Of a stretch of DNA of 64,000 nucleotides, positions 18,445-28,594 are shown piece after piece. The notes beneath the pieces were generated by a model. The model searched no databases. It was not told where the DNA came from and worked only from the letters and a program-made list of their open reading frames with translations. The position numbers and the translations under genes were made by a program. The stretch's first letter is position 1; every line of letters begins with the position of its first letter. The stretch spans positions 5,402 to 69,401 of the forward strand of contig JAZQSX010000015.1 in NCBI GenBank assembly GCA_045630285.1. The letters are read 5' to 3'. Source of the DNA: RGIG3009 sp045630285 (GTDB lineage: Bacteria; Bacillota; Clostridia; Oscillospirales; Acutalibacteraceae).

Positions 18445-20667
18445 TCACACCGTACCCGCAGGCGTATTGGTGCCGTTCGGATCGTCCGTACCACTGGGTT
18501 CATCGGTGCCGTTCGGATCGTCTGTACCGTTCGGATCGTCCGTACCGCTCGGATCATCCGTACCACTAGGATCGTCCGTCGCAGGCGGTGTGTCTACGTC
18601 GGTGCTGTTATCTACGAACACATCCTCGTAGAACTCCTGCGGCACGTCGCTGCCGGTACCTTCCTTGCCGTTGATCAGATACTTGGCATAGATCTTCCAA
18701 TCGCCGCCATCGTGTTTGCGCACACGCACCGTCACCCAATACAGCTCTTTTTCCTGTTGCACCGTCAGCGTGATGTTCTCACCGCTCGGCAGCTGCTCGA
18801 GATACTCCTTATACAGATCCGAGCTTACAAATACCTGAACGTCCACGGTGAAATCGACCTCAGGCAAGGGGAAAACCAGATCCACTGCGTGGAAGCCGTT
18901 CGACACCTCAAACGTGATCGGGGTATCCACCGTCACTTCGCCGTCCGCGGGGGTCTGCGAAATAACGGTATCCTTCGGGAACTCACTGAATACGTAAGTA
19001 ACGTTCGTTGCGATGAAAGCAGCCAAGCCCTCCTCGGTAAGCTCCACTTCAGCCAGGAAGCCTTCCTGCTGCAACGTTTCGATCGCTTCCTTAAGGTCCA
19101 GACGAGTGACGTCCGGCACGGGAACCGCTTCTACTGGCGAGTCACCGTTGCTGACGATAATTATGATCTCCGAATCCAAAGGCAGCTTGTCGGTTTCCGG
19201 ATTAAGCGGAATATACATACCGTCCTTTTTCTGCTCCAGCGCCATAACATACCCTTCGGGGTACTCGTCGCTTTGCTCACGGCGAGGAATGCCGAGCACG
19301 AAGTTCATCGCCAGCTTTTCTTTGGCTTCCTCCAAAGGAAGACCGATAACCGGCGGGATCTCCACCAGCTTCATGCCACGGCTAACGGTAAGCGTAATGG
19401 TATGCACGCCCTTTTTCACCGACTGACCAGCATCCAGACTCTGTTTAATAACCGTGCCTTCCGGATGCTCGTTATCATAGGCATAGGCATAGTCGTTGAA
19501 CTTAAACCACTCCAGATACTGCGGGTTTTTGGCGATCTGCTCCACCGTCATGCCCACGAAATTCGGCACGGTGATGGAATTGCTCTCGTTTTGCTCGCTG
19601 CTTCCGCCGTATTCGTCCAACAAATACATACCCACGAACACCGCTGCCACAAGCACAAACGCCGCAACCACCGCACTGATGACCGGGATGATCGGAAACG
19701 GCTTCTTCTCTTTCTTTTCCTCATCATCCCAGCGATTCGTCGAAGCAGGCTCCTCGCCCTTAACACGGGTGATCGTCTCCATATACCGTGTCGGGCTCTC
19801 ATCTACGAAATACTTGTATTCAAAATGGATGCTGGGATTCTTCTTAAACTCATCGAAATCGTACAGCATTTCCGCCGCAGACTGATACCGCTTGGAAGGA
19901 TCCTTCTGCATAGCCTTGACCGTGATGTCCTCCAATCCCTCGGGAATATTGGGATTGATCTCACGGGGCGGCTTCGCCTCCGACTGCAGCTGCATGATCG
20001 CCACGGAAACGGCGCTGTCCGCCTCAAACGGCAGCTGTCCTGCCAGCATTTCATACAGCATAACGCCGACGGAATAAATGTCCGCCTTCTCGTCCGTGAC
20101 CTCACCACGAGCCTGCTCGGGGCTGATGTAATGCACGGAACCGATCGCTTTGTCGGTCGCACGGGTGGTGCGGATATCCTGACGGGAGAAGCGAGCGATG
20201 CCGAAATCGGTCACCTTGATCGTACCATCAGGCAACAGCATAATGTTCTGGGGCTTAATATCACGATGCACAATACCTTTATCGTGAGCATGCTGCAGCG
20301 CACGCAGGATCTGCACCGTGAAATGAACAGCTTCCTTCCACTTGAACTCCTGCTGCTGATCGATATATTCCTTCAGCGTGATACCGTCAATGTACTCCAT
20401 GACAATATACTGCATCCGATCGCCGAAGCTCACATCATACACCTTGACGATGTTGGGGTGAGACAAGATCGCAATCGCCTTGGATTCGTTCTTGAAACGA
20501 CGGGTAAACTCATCGTTGGCAAGGTACTCCTCCTTGAGGATCTTTACCGCCACGACACGATCGTCAATGTTATCATATGCTTTATACACGTACGCCATAC
20601 CACCGACGCCGATGATCTCTTTGATCTCGTAACGGCCGTCCAGGCGTTTTCCGATATACTTATCCAT
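18445..20667 (-). CDS. prkC: PASTA-domain Ser/Thr protein kinase PrkC/Stk1
   Basis: A 740-residue membrane kinase. The kinase domain (about 10-270) has the Gly loop IGVGGMAYV, catalytic HRDIKPQNI, DFGIA and SPEQARGE. One membrane helix lies near 335-355, followed by PASTA repeats outside (for example VPNFVGMTVEQIAK and IPPVIGLPLEEAKEKL). It senses muropeptides or lipid II and controls growth, division and germination in related bacteria. The C-terminus is unusual, a low-complexity Asp/Gly/Thr/Pro tail (about 698-740). It pairs with the phosphatase gene upstream. Confidence 0.93.
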   Translation of the reverse strand: MDKYIGKRLDGRYEIKEIIGVGGMAYVYKAYDNIDDRVVAVKILKEEYLANDEFTRRFKNESKAIAILSHPNIVKVYDVSFGDRMQYIVMEYIDGITLKEYIDQQQEFKWKEAVHFTVQILRALQHAHDKGIVHRDIKPQNIMLLPDGTIKVTDFGIARFSRQDIRTTRATDKAIGSVHYISPEQARGEVTDEKADIYSVGVMLYEMLAGQLPFEADSAVSVAIMQLQSEAKPPREINPNIPEGLEDITVKAMQKDPSKRYQSAAEMLYDFDEFKKNPSIHFEYKYFVDESPTRYMETITRVKGEEPASTNRWDDEEKKEKKPFPIIPVISAVVAAFVLVAAVFVGMYLLDEYGGSSEQNESNSITVPNFVGMTVEQIAKNPQYLEWFKFNDYAYAYDNEHPEGTVIKQSLDAGQSVKKGVHTITLTVSRGMKLVEIPPVIGLPLEEAKEKLAMNFVLGIPRREQSDEYPEGYVMALEQKKDGMYIPLNPETDKLPLDSEIIIIVSNGDSPVEAVPVPDVTRLDLKEAIETLQQEGFLAEVELTEEGLAAFIATNVTYVFSEFPKDTVISQTPADGEVTVDTPITFEVSNGFHAVDLVFPLPEVDFTVDVQVFVSSDLYKEYLEQLPSGENITLTVQQEKELYWVTVRVRKHDGGDWKIYAKYLINGKEGTGSDVPQEFYEDVFVDNSTDVDTPPATDDPSGTDDPSGTDDPNGTDDPNGTDEPSGTDDPNGTNTPAGTV
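18470..18590 (-). repeat. Tandem 18-bp repeats encoding a DDPNGT-type tail in PrkC
   Basis: About seven copies of an 18-bp unit (plus strand resembling TACCGTTCGGATCGTCCG) encode repeats of DDPSGT/DDPNGT/DEPSGT at the C-terminus of PrkC. Copy number is likely to vary by slippage. The tail is extracellular and rich in Asp and Pro. Confidence 0.85.
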
Positions 20668-20685
20668 AAGAATCCTCCTGCGTCC

Positions 20686-21417
20686 TTAGTTTTTCGTGAC
20701 CGCGACAACCGTAATGTTATCGCTTCCGCCGGCGAGATTGGCGGTTGTAACCAGCTTCATGGGAATATCGGCAAAAGAGAACGTACGAACCAACGATTGG
20801 ATCATCTCCGAGGCAACCAGGTTGGAGAGACCGTCCGTACAGATCAGCAGCGTGCCGTCCTCCGGAAAAGCGATCCGTGTGAAGGTGCATTCCATTTCCG
20901 GCTCCACGCCAAGCGCACGTGTCAGAAAATGCTTCTGCGGATGAGTCTTTGCCTGCTCGGCCGTGATCTGGCCCTTATCCACCATATCCTGCACCACGGA
21001 ATGGTCCCGGGTGATCTGCTCAATGTCACGAGGCGTGATCATATACGCACGGCTGTCACCAACATGAGCAATATACACCGCCTCCGGCGTGGCGATCGCC
21101 GCCACGACGGTGGTTCCCATACCGAACAGCTCCGCATCCTCACGGGCGGTACGGAACACTTCGCCGTTGGCTTCCGCAATGGCTTCTTCCAACAGCTCAC
21201 GAACCGCTTCCGGTGTGGCGCTTTCACGGTAATCCTCCACCAGCCGATCAGCAATGCAACGCATCGCAATCGAGCTGGCAATGTTGCCGCCGTTTGCGCC
21301 GCCCATACCGTCGCAAACCACGGCAAACGCTGTGGTTTCGGTGAGCTTTCCGCACAGGAACGCATCCTGATTGCTGGAACGCACACGCCCCGGATGGGAC
21401 GCTCCCAATGTTCTCAT
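20686..21417 (-). CDS. prpC: PP2C-family Ser/Thr phosphatase PrpC/Stp
   Basis: A 243-residue metal-dependent phosphatase that reverses PrkC phosphorylation. Motifs: GRVRSSNQDAF, VCDGMGGANGG (metal-binding Asp), AHVGDSRAY, DHSVVQDMV, and CTDGLSNLV, with the last metal Asp in GGSDNITVV. It lies between rlmN and prkC; its start overlaps the rlmN stop (4 nt), as is common in Firmicutes. Confidence 0.94.
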   Translation of the reverse strand: MRTLGASHPGRVRSSNQDAFLCGKLTETTAFAVVCDGMGGANGGNIASSIAMRCIADRLVEDYRESATPEAVRELLEEAIAEANGEVFRTAREDAELFGMGTTVVAAIATPEAVYIAHVGDSRAYMITPRDIEQITRDHSVVQDMVDKGQITAEQAKTHPQKHFLTRALGVEPEMECTFTRIAFPEDGTLLICTDGLSNLVASEMIQSLVRTFSFADIPMKLVTTANLAGGSDNITVVAVTKN

Positions 21418-22454
21418 GTGGCTTCATCCTCCTTCTGTTCCTGCCGACGAAGCTGTCCGCAGGAGGCGCTGATGTCTGCACCTAAGGTACGTCTTACCGT
21501 AACGTTAATTCCTTGCTGTTCCAAAATCTGTTGGAACCGTCTCAGGCGAGCCTGAGAGCTGCGTCGGTGATCCTTTCCACGCACTTCATTGGCGGGAATG
21601 AGATTCACGTGGCACAGCATTCCCTTCAGCCGTGCCGCCAGTTCCAGTGCGCACGCATCCGTGTCATTGACGCCGTCGATCATCGCATATTCAAACGAAA
21701 TGCGGCGACCCGTGACACGCACGTACTCACGACACGCCTTCAGCAGCTCCTCCACCGGGTAACGGCGGTTGATCGGCATCAGGCGGGAGCGGATCTCGTT
21801 ATTCGGCGCATGCAACGACACCGACAGGGTCAACTGCAAGCGTTCCTCCATAAGTCGGTAGATCCCGTCTACCAGACCGCAGGTGGACAGGGATACGTGA
21901 CGCATCCCGATATTGACACCGCCCGGACGGGCGAGCGTTTTCAAAAAGGAAAGGACCTGATCGTAGTTATCCAGTGGCTCACCCATGCCCATCAACACGA
22001 CCGAGGAAACACGAATCCCACGATCCCGTTGTGCCGCTTCAATCTGGGAAAGCATTTCTGCCGCCGACAGATTGCGGGACAGTCCACCCATACCGGTGGC
22101 ACAAAAGGAGCAGCCCATACGGCAACCGACCTGCGTAGATAAGCACTGCGACCACCCGTGATGATAGCTCATCAGCACCGATTCCACCGTCTCCCCGTCG
22201 GATAATCCGAAGAGATATTTGACGGTTTCGTCCAATTGGGACTCCAAACGGCGAAGGATCGTCACACCGGGAATTGTAAATACCTCTGCCAACCGCTCAC
22301 GCATGGCAAGCGGCAGATTGCTCATCTCGTCAAACGAGGCGCAGCCGCTATCCAGCCACTGAAGCACCTGTTTGGCACGAAACGCAGGGTATCCCATCTC
22401 CCGGATGCGCTGATGTAGTTGTTCCTCTGTCAACGAGCGGATATCCTCCGACAT
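21414..22454 (-). CDS. rlmN: 23S rRNA A2503 / tRNA A37 C2-methyltransferase RlmN
   Basis: A 346-residue radical-SAM methyltransferase. The cluster-binding motif is CRMGCSFC in QVGCRMGCSFCATG. It also has GMGEPLDNY and SLHAPNNEIR, and the C-terminal catalytic Cys in SASCGQL. It methylates A2503 of 23S rRNA and A37 of some tRNAs. It lies 12 nt after rsmB and overlaps prpC. Confidence 0.95.
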   Translation of the reverse strand: MSEDIRSLTEEQLHQRIREMGYPAFRAKQVLQWLDSGCASFDEMSNLPLAMRERLAEVFTIPGVTILRRLESQLDETVKYLFGLSDGETVESVLMSYHHGWSQCLSTQVGCRMGCSFCATGMGGLSRNLSAAEMLSQIEAAQRDRGIRVSSVVLMGMGEPLDNYDQVLSFLKTLARPGGVNIGMRHVSLSTCGLVDGIYRLMEERLQLTLSVSLHAPNNEIRSRLMPINRRYPVEELLKACREYVRVTGRRISFEYAMIDGVNDTDACALELAARLKGMLCHVNLIPANEVRGKDHRRSSQARLRRFQQILEQQGINVTVRRTLGADISASCGQLRRQEQKEDEAT

Positions 22455-22466
22455 CGTGCGGACACC

Positions 22467-23804
22467 TCATTTTTTACAAAATCCTGCGATAAAGAACCCG
22501 TCAGTTCCATGCACAGGGGGAAGCAGTGTGATCATATGCGACGGCTTCGACCCCAGCATCGCAAAGCAACGCTCAATCGGCAGCACCCGTGGTGAAAATT
22601 CAGGATGCTCACGCAGAAACCGACTCGCAACCGCTTCGTTTTCGGCAGGGTTCAGCGTGCAGGTCGAATACTGCAGCACACCGCCCGATTTTACCATTTC
22701 CGCACTGCGCTCCAAAATGCGGTACTGCAATGCGGGAAGTTCGTCAAATTCCTGTAACGCTTTATAACGGATCTCCGGCTTGCGGCGAATCACGCCGAGA
22801 CCGGAACAAGGCACGTCACACAGCACACGGTCAAACGCACCCCGCAACTGCTCCGGGCAGGGCATCGACGCATCACGCACGGCGGTGCGCAGAATGGTGA
22901 TGCCCAATTCCTCCGAACGGCGGTCGATCGTTTCGCACTTGGCAGGATACAGATCACACGCCAGCAGCCGCCCCGTGTTGTTCATCATCTGCGCCAGCGT
23001 AAAACTTTTTCCGCCCGGTGCAGCACAAACATCGGCGATTGCTTCCCCGGGTTGAGCATCGAAAGCCATACACGCCCATTGTGAAGCCTTATCTTGATAA
23101 TAATAGCAGTTTTTTTCGTCAGTTGCAAGATTATTTAGCAAATAACCGCTGTTCAACTGCAAACAATGCGGTAAATCGTCGCAAATTTGGTGGTTTACCC
23201 CCCGATTTTCGAGAATTTTGGAAAAATTTTCATCTGTTGTCCTCAAGGTGTTGACCCGCAAAAACGCATCCGGCGTTTCGTTGATCGAAGCAACCAACCG
23301 CTCCGCCATTACATCACCATATGCCTGCCGCCAGAAAGAAATGAGTTCTACCGGGCAGGAATGTCGGATCGAAAGTCCCTCATCCCCGTCAGGCAACGAG
23401 TCAAACAACGACTCCCGACGCCGCAGGATCCCACGCAACACACCGTTGACATACCCCGATGCCTGCCCCTGCTTCAGCCGACGAACACCGGAAACGGCTT
23501 CGTTGACTGCGGCGGCATCCGGTATCTTGTCCATATACAAGATCTGATACAGCGCCACCCGCAACGTTTCGTGAACCAGCGGATGCACTTTGCGCAACGG
23601 TACGGAGGAAGCGGCAGACAGCACGTAATCCAACGTCAGGCGCTGCTCAATCACACCGTAAAACAAACGGGAGGCGAGAGAACGATCAGCATCAGACAAT
23701 GCCGACGTGCGCAACAGCTGATCCAACACGATGTTAGAATAGCTGCGGCGGCGATGCAATTCCGCCAACGCCTGCACCACCGTCAAGCGTGGATCCTGTG
23801 CCAT
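22467..23804 (-). CDS. rsmB: 16S rRNA C967 methyltransferase RsmB (Sun)
   Basis: A 445-residue protein with an N-terminal NusB-like domain (about 1-140) and a Rossmann m5C methyltransferase domain. The SAM motif is ADVCAAPGGKSFTLAQ, and catalytic cysteines are in DVPCSGLGVIRRKPEI and YSTCTLNPAENE. In the translation operon between fmt and rlmN. Confidence 0.94.
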   Translation of the reverse strand: MAQDPRLTVVQALAELHRRRSYSNIVLDQLLRTSALSDADRSLASRLFYGVIEQRLTLDYVLSAASSVPLRKVHPLVHETLRVALYQILYMDKIPDAAAVNEAVSGVRRLKQGQASGYVNGVLRGILRRRESLFDSLPDGDEGLSIRHSCPVELISFWRQAYGDVMAERLVASINETPDAFLRVNTLRTTDENFSKILENRGVNHQICDDLPHCLQLNSGYLLNNLATDEKNCYYYQDKASQWACMAFDAQPGEAIADVCAAPGGKSFTLAQMMNNTGRLLACDLYPAKCETIDRRSEELGITILRTAVRDASMPCPEQLRGAFDRVLCDVPCSGLGVIRRKPEIRYKALQEFDELPALQYRILERSAEMVKSGGVLQYSTCTLNPAENEAVASRFLREHPEFSPRVLPIERCFAMLGSKPSHMITLLPPVHGTDGFFIAGFCKK

Positions 23805-23828
23805 ATCCCCTTCCCCTTTCTCCGTTGA

Positions 23829-24755
23829 TTATTCCGAAAACTGTGTTCCTACCGCAACCGGATGACCACGGAAATACGCATCGGCATCCATGCGTTTGCC
23901 GCCTTCCGCCTGCACCTCGCAGATTTCCAACGCCGTTCCGCCGCCGCAAGCGACGATCAACGGCCGTGCGCAGACAATCACACCCGGCGCTGCCTCTGCC
24001 GATTCTGCCACACGGGTGCGATGAATTTTCAATCGTTTTCCTTCCTGCATCACGGTGGCAACAGGCCACGGATGCAGCCCACGCACCTGATTATGCAGCT
24101 GCTGTGCGGTCTTGGCAAAATCCATAGCACACAGCGATTTATCCAGCATCGGTGCGTAGCAGGACGCCGTATCCTCCTGCGGGATACGCTGCAGCTGTCC
24201 TGCTTCCAACGCTGTCAGTGTCTTGGAAAGCACCTCAGCCCCCATAACCGACAAACGGTCGTGCAATTCACCGGCAGTCAGGTCCGGCTCAATGGCGCAC
24301 CGTTCGGTGAGCAGCATATCGCCGGTATCCAAGCCCACATCCATATACATGGTAGTAACGCCCGACTCGGTTTCCCCGTTCAGCACCGCCCATTGAATGG
24401 GCGCCGCTCCACGATACCGAGGCAGCAGAGAGGCGTGCACGTTGATGCACCCGTGCTTCGGCATTTCCAGCACCGCACGGGGCAAAATCTTGCCGTACGC
24501 CACCACCACGATCAGCTCCGCCTGGTAACGACGCAGCGTTTCCTGAACCTCTTCACTTTTCAGCGAAGCGGGCTGCAATACGGGAATATCATGCCGCAAC
24601 GCACACTCCTTCACGGGAGGTGGCATCATCTTTTGTCCCCGCCCCTTCGGCTTATCCGCCTGCGTCACGACCAACGACACCTGATGACCGTCCTCGATCA
24701 GACGTTCCAGACAGGGCACCGCAAACTCCGGTGTTCCCATAAAGATCACATTCAT
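23829..24755 (-). CDS. fmt: Methionyl-tRNA formyltransferase
   Basis: A 308-residue enzyme that formylates Met-tRNAi. The N-terminal domain has FMGTPEFAVPCLERL and the 10-formyl-THF/catalytic block INVHASLLPRYRGAAPIQWA; the C-terminal OB domain binds tRNA. It overlaps the def stop by 4 nt, the standard def-fmt pair. Confidence 0.96.
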   Translation of the reverse strand: MNVIFMGTPEFAVPCLERLIEDGHQVSLVVTQADKPKGRGQKMMPPPVKECALRHDIPVLQPASLKSEEVQETLRRYQAELIVVVAYGKILPRAVLEMPKHGCINVHASLLPRYRGAAPIQWAVLNGETESGVTTMYMDVGLDTGDMLLTERCAIEPDLTAGELHDRLSVMGAEVLSKTLTALEAGQLQRIPQEDTASCYAPMLDKSLCAMDFAKTAQQLHNQVRGLHPWPVATVMQEGKRLKIHRTRVAESAEAAPGVIVCARPLIVACGGGTALEICEVQAEGGKRMDADAYFRGHPVAVGTQFSE

Positions 24756-25207
24756 TGATACTTCACGCCACCCTTCACGTGGTCCAAAAAGACGACACCG
24801 TTCAAATGGTCGATCTCATGGCACATACACCGTGCCAACAACTCCTCGCCCGTGAGATAATACCACTTGCCGTAACGGTCCTGCGCCTTCATCTTCACCT
24901 TATACGGACGGCACACCGTGCCCCATTTTCCGGGAAAGGACAGGCAGCCCTCGTCCCCCTCCTGTTTACCACTTTCGCTGACGATTTCCGGGTTGATCGC
25001 CTCGATCACACCTTCGCCGACGTCCATCACGATAACACGGCGAAGAATCCCCACCTGAGGTCCCGCCAAACCGACACCCTCAGCCTTGTGCATCGTTTCA
25101 GCCATATCATCCAAAAGTTGCCACAACCGCTCGTTAAATTCCGTCACGGGACGGCACATTTTACGCAGTGTGGGATCATCATCCTTCAAAATATTACGAA
25201 TCGCCAT
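24752..25207 (-). CDS. def: Peptide deformylase
   Basis: A 151-residue metalloenzyme that removes the N-formyl group. All three motifs are present: GVGLAGPQVG (I), EGCLSFPG (II, metal Cys) and CHEIDHLNGVVF (III, HExxH). Upstream is priA and downstream is fmt. Confidence 0.96.
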   Translation of the reverse strand: MAIRNILKDDDPTLRKMCRPVTEFNERLWQLLDDMAETMHKAEGVGLAGPQVGILRRVIVMDVGEGVIEAINPEIVSESGKQEGDEGCLSFPGKWGTVCRPYKVKMKAQDRYGKWYYLTGEELLARCMCHEIDHLNGVVFLDHVKGGVKYQ

Positions 25208-25226
25208 ATCTGTTACAGCTCCTTTG

Positions 25227-27695
25227 TTACAAAATGGTCACGGGGTTTCGGTCGGCATAGACCGTGATCTCCCGATTGGCAGGATCGGCACAAAACTTGG
25301 CAAGCACTTCACCGACCAGCTTTCTGGACGACGCCGAGCCGCCCAGCTTCATCAACAGCTTATACCGATACTTACCGGACACACGTGACACCGTCGCCGG
25401 TGTCGGGTCCAACACGATCATCGGTAATCCGTCGTATTGCGGCTGACGGGCCGTGCTGCAAAGCAGCTCCAGCAAACGGTCGGCCGCCTGCTTGACCGCC
25501 GCTTCCCGCACGCCGCCAAGCCCGAAAACACACAGTTCGGAGAACGGCGGATATTTCATCTGACGCCGTGCGTCGATCTCCACTTTATAGAAAGCGGGGT
25601 ACTCCTGCGCTGACGCCAACCCGATGATATAGTGCTCCGGCGTCATTGTTTGAATGATCGCCTTACCCGGCTCCTCCCGCCGTCCTGCACGACCGATCAC
25701 CTGCGTCAGCAAGGAGAACGTCGTCTCATATGCACGGTAATCGCCTGCGTACAACGACTGATCGGCAGACAGCACGCCTACCAAAGACACGTTGGGAAAA
25801 TCCAAGCCCTTAGCGACCATCTGCGTACCGATCATGACATCGTACTCACCCTCGGCAAAGGCCTTAAACCGTTCTTCATACGAAAAGCGTGACATCGTGG
25901 TATCGGTATCCATTCGCAGAATGCGAATGTTGGGAAACAACTGCTGCAGCTCCTCCTCCACCCGCTGAGTCCCCATACCGGAATAGCGGATGTGCTCCGA
26001 CCCGCATGCCGTACAGCGTACCATCGGCGACTGTATGTGCCCGCAATAATGACACATCAGCTTGCCGTTGGCACGGTGATACGTCATAGAAATACTGCAA
26101 GACGGACACGTCACGACCTGACCGCAGGAGCGGCAGGACACATACGTCTGGTACCCACGCCGATTTAACAGCAAAATGGCTTGTCGGCCATTATCCAAAC
26201 AGGTTTTCAGCTCCCGACGCAGTGGTTCACTGAATGCGGAGACCTCCATAGGCTGTTCCCGCATATCCACGACCTCAACCTGCGGCAACACCGCTTCCCC
26301 GTAGCGGGAAGGCAGCGTGTGTAAGGAATACCGTCCGGTCTGCGCCGCATGATAGCTTTCCACGCTTGGCGTTGCCGATGCCAACAGCAACAGAGCCTTG
26401 TGACGGGCACAGCGGAACTTCGCCACCTCACGTGCGTGGTAACGGGGGGTGCTCTCCGATTTATAGGTATGCTCCTGTTCCTCATCTATGACGATAAGTC
26501 CCAGGTTTTCTACCGGTGCAAACACCGCCGAACGGGTTCCGACCACGATCGAAGCCTCGCCACGGCGAATGCGTTTCCATTCGTCCATACGCTCGCCGAC
26601 CGACAAACCGCTGTGCAATACGGCGACCTGACGGCCATACCGCTGTATGAATCGCTCCATAACCTGCGGGGTCAGCGAGATTTCGGGCACCATCACCAAC
26701 ACCTGCCGTCCCTCGGCAAGCACCCGGTCGATCACGTGCATATACACCTGCGTTTTACCGCTGCCCGTCACGCCATACAACATCGCACAGCCCGCTTTTT
26801 CCTCACGGTAGCGTGACAGTATCTCTTCAAACACCGTTTGCTGTTCCTCGCTTAATACGTCGGTGCTTTTTATCGATGAAGAGGCGGTCACCGGTGAACG
26901 AAGCCATTCCTGGTCATACAGCTGGACCAGTCCCTTCTTCACCAGCGTCGACACCACAGCGTCAGTCACACCGGCAAGATAGCACAGTTCCTTTACCGAT
27001 GCAGTACCTGCTTGCGTCAGCAGCGACAGAACAGCCTTTTGCTTGGCGCTGCACTTGGCAAGACGGATCGCTTCCTCCAAATCGTCGGGCGCTACACACA
27101 GCCGTGCCATACGGCGGGTCGCATCACCTAAACGGCGAAACGCATCGTCACTGCGGGTCAGCCAACCGTGCCGCAGCATCCGTGTCAGCATCGTCTGATC
27201 CGTGCCGAAGCCCGCACAACGCAACAGTTTATCCCCCGGAACACCGTCCGGAAGCTTTTCGCTCATGGAGCACGCCAACTTATACACAGCAAGCTCCTCG
27301 GACGTCATACGTTCCTCCTCCCCTTCGGGAAGCGGACGTACCGGAAGGAACACCGGTTTGACATTCCAATACAGACCTGTCGGCAGCATGGCACGCACGG
27401 CGTCAAACACCGTGCAAAAGGCCCGTTCACGCAGCCACAACGCCAGATCCAGCAGTTCCTCGTTAAGGATCGGCTGTTCATCCAGCACCTCAACGACGGC
27501 CTTCAGCTTAGCGGTCTCCTCCGTCTCGGCAAGCTCCATAACGATGCCTTGACGGTAACGATCGCCCTTGCCGAACGGCACCAGCACGCGGCAACCACGC
27601 TGCACAGAGTGTGCCGACACATCCACTGCGTAGCTGTACAATTTATCGAAATGATACGCCGTTTGCTCCACGGCGACCCGAGCGACCACGCCCAT
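25227..27695 (-). CDS. priA: Primosomal protein N' (replication restart helicase)
   Basis: An 822-residue 3'-5' helicase that reloads the replisome at stalled forks. N-terminal 3'BD domain, Walker A GVTGSGKTQVY, DEEQEH in place of DEAH, the zinc region CRSCGQVVTCPSCS with CHYCGH, and GTQMVAKGLDFPNV. It follows the rpoZ terminator with its own ribosome site (GGGGGAGG), so may have a separate promoter. Confidence 0.95.
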   Translation of the reverse strand: MGVVARVAVEQTAYHFDKLYSYAVDVSAHSVQRGCRVLVPFGKGDRYRQGIVMELAETEETAKLKAVVEVLDEQPILNEELLDLALWLRERAFCTVFDAVRAMLPTGLYWNVKPVFLPVRPLPEGEEERMTSEELAVYKLACSMSEKLPDGVPGDKLLRCAGFGTDQTMLTRMLRHGWLTRSDDAFRRLGDATRRMARLCVAPDDLEEAIRLAKCSAKQKAVLSLLTQAGTASVKELCYLAGVTDAVVSTLVKKGLVQLYDQEWLRSPVTASSSIKSTDVLSEEQQTVFEEILSRYREEKAGCAMLYGVTGSGKTQVYMHVIDRVLAEGRQVLVMVPEISLTPQVMERFIQRYGRQVAVLHSGLSVGERMDEWKRIRRGEASIVVGTRSAVFAPVENLGLIVIDEEQEHTYKSESTPRYHAREVAKFRCARHKALLLLASATPSVESYHAAQTGRYSLHTLPSRYGEAVLPQVEVVDMREQPMEVSAFSEPLRRELKTCLDNGRQAILLLNRRGYQTYVSCRSCGQVVTCPSCSISMTYHRANGKLMCHYCGHIQSPMVRCTACGSEHIRYSGMGTQRVEEELQQLFPNIRILRMDTDTTMSRFSYEERFKAFAEGEYDVMIGTQMVAKGLDFPNVSLVGVLSADQSLYAGDYRAYETTFSLLTQVIGRAGRREEPGKAIIQTMTPEHYIIGLASAQEYPAFYKVEIDARRQMKYPPFSELCVFGLGGVREAAVKQAADRLLELLCSTARQPQYDGLPMIVLDPTPATVSRVSGKYRYKLLMKLGGSASSRKLVGEVLAKFCADPANREITVYADRNPVTIL

Positions 27696-27719
27696 GCCGA
27701 CACCTCCCCCACAGCTTCA

Positions 27720-27755
27720 ATAAAAAGCCAAAAAGACGTCCTACGCAGGACGCCC
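27720..27755 (-). terminator. Rho-independent terminator after rpoZ
   Basis: On the minus strand GCGTCCT and AGGACGT pair around GCGT, followed by CTTTTTGGCTTTTT. Confidence 0.8.
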
Positions 27756-27781
27756 TTCAGCCATTTGGGAAACGGAGAGAC

Positions 27782-27985
27782 TTATTCCGCCTCATCCGAC
27801 ACGATCATCTTGTAATCGCCGCCCTCAAAATCGTTGATCGCCATACTGACCGGCTTTTCGATCAGAATGACACCGTTATCCTCGGCTTCCTGCGCAATAT
27901 CACGCGCACGCTTGGCAACACCCACAACCACCGCATAGCGGCTGTTCTTGCCCTTCAATTTTTCAATATCCGTCGGGTTCAGCAT
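27782..27985 (-). CDS. rpoZ: RNA polymerase omega subunit
   Basis: A 67-residue protein with the omega signature SRYAVVVGVAKRARDIA and a metal-free helical fold. It stabilises the beta' subunit of RNA polymerase. Directly downstream of gmk (3-nt gap), as in most Firmicutes. Confidence 0.93.
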   Translation of the reverse strand: MLNPTDIEKLKGKNSRYAVVVGVAKRARDIAQEAEDNGVILIEKPVSMAINDFEGGDYKMIVSDEAE

Positions 27986-27988
27986 AAG

Positions 27989-28594
27989 TCAATCCTCCAG
28001 TATGTATTTACTGCGGTTTTCCCGCATTTTTTCTGCCTCAATTATATCGCTGATGCGCTGTACAGCCGCATCCACCTCATCGTTTTGCACGATGTATTGG
28101 TATCTGTCGATGTGAGCCATCTCATCCCGTGCGGCGGCCAACCGATTCAGCACACTTTCTTCCGTTTCAGTGCCACGGCCACGCAAGCGGCGCTCCAGCT
28201 CCTCCATAGAGGGCGGTGCCAGGAAAATGGAAACATACTCCTTCACACGGCTCATCACCTGCAAGGCACCCTGCACTTCGATCTCCAGAATCACGTTGCG
28301 ACCGGCAGCAAGCTGCTCCTCCACAGCCGCACGTGGCGTTCCGTAGTAATTTCCGTTGTACTGCGCATATTCCAGAAGCGCATTGTCACGGATCATCTCT
28401 TCAACCTGCTCGTGCGTGCGAAAGAAATACTGCACACCGTCCACATCCCCCGGGCGCGGCGCCCGTGTGGTAACAGACACAGACAGCATCGTGTCCTCTC
28501 GTGCCGCCAACAGGCGTTCCATAATGGTGCCTTTTCCGCAACCGGAAGGGCCGGAAAACACGATCAGCAGGCCACGGGAACCGTCAATCGCCAT
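27989..28594 (-). CDS. gmk: Guanylate kinase
   Basis: A 201-residue kinase making GDP from GMP. P-loop SGPSGCGKGT near the N-terminus, then SVTTRAPRPGDVDGVQYFF and ILEIEVQGALQV. The ATG at 28594 follows GAGGAGG at 9 nt; upstream in-frame starts are rejected. It overlaps the remA stop by 11 nt. Confidence 0.95.
   Translation of the reverse strand: MAIDGSRGLLIVFSGPSGCGKGTIMERLLAAREDTMLSVSVTTRAPRPGDVDGVQYFFRTHEQVEEMIRDNALLEYAQYNGNYYGTPRAAVEEQLAAGRNVILEIEVQGALQVMSRVKEYVSIFLAPPSMEELERRLRGRGTETEESVLNRLAAARDEMAHIDRYQYIVQNDEVDAAVQRISDIIEAEKMRENRSKYILED

Noticed and set aside
18437..18566. Longer N-terminus for RsgA
   Set aside because: It would read the repetitive prkC tail in another frame (repeated Arg/Thr/Ile residues), with no ribosome site.
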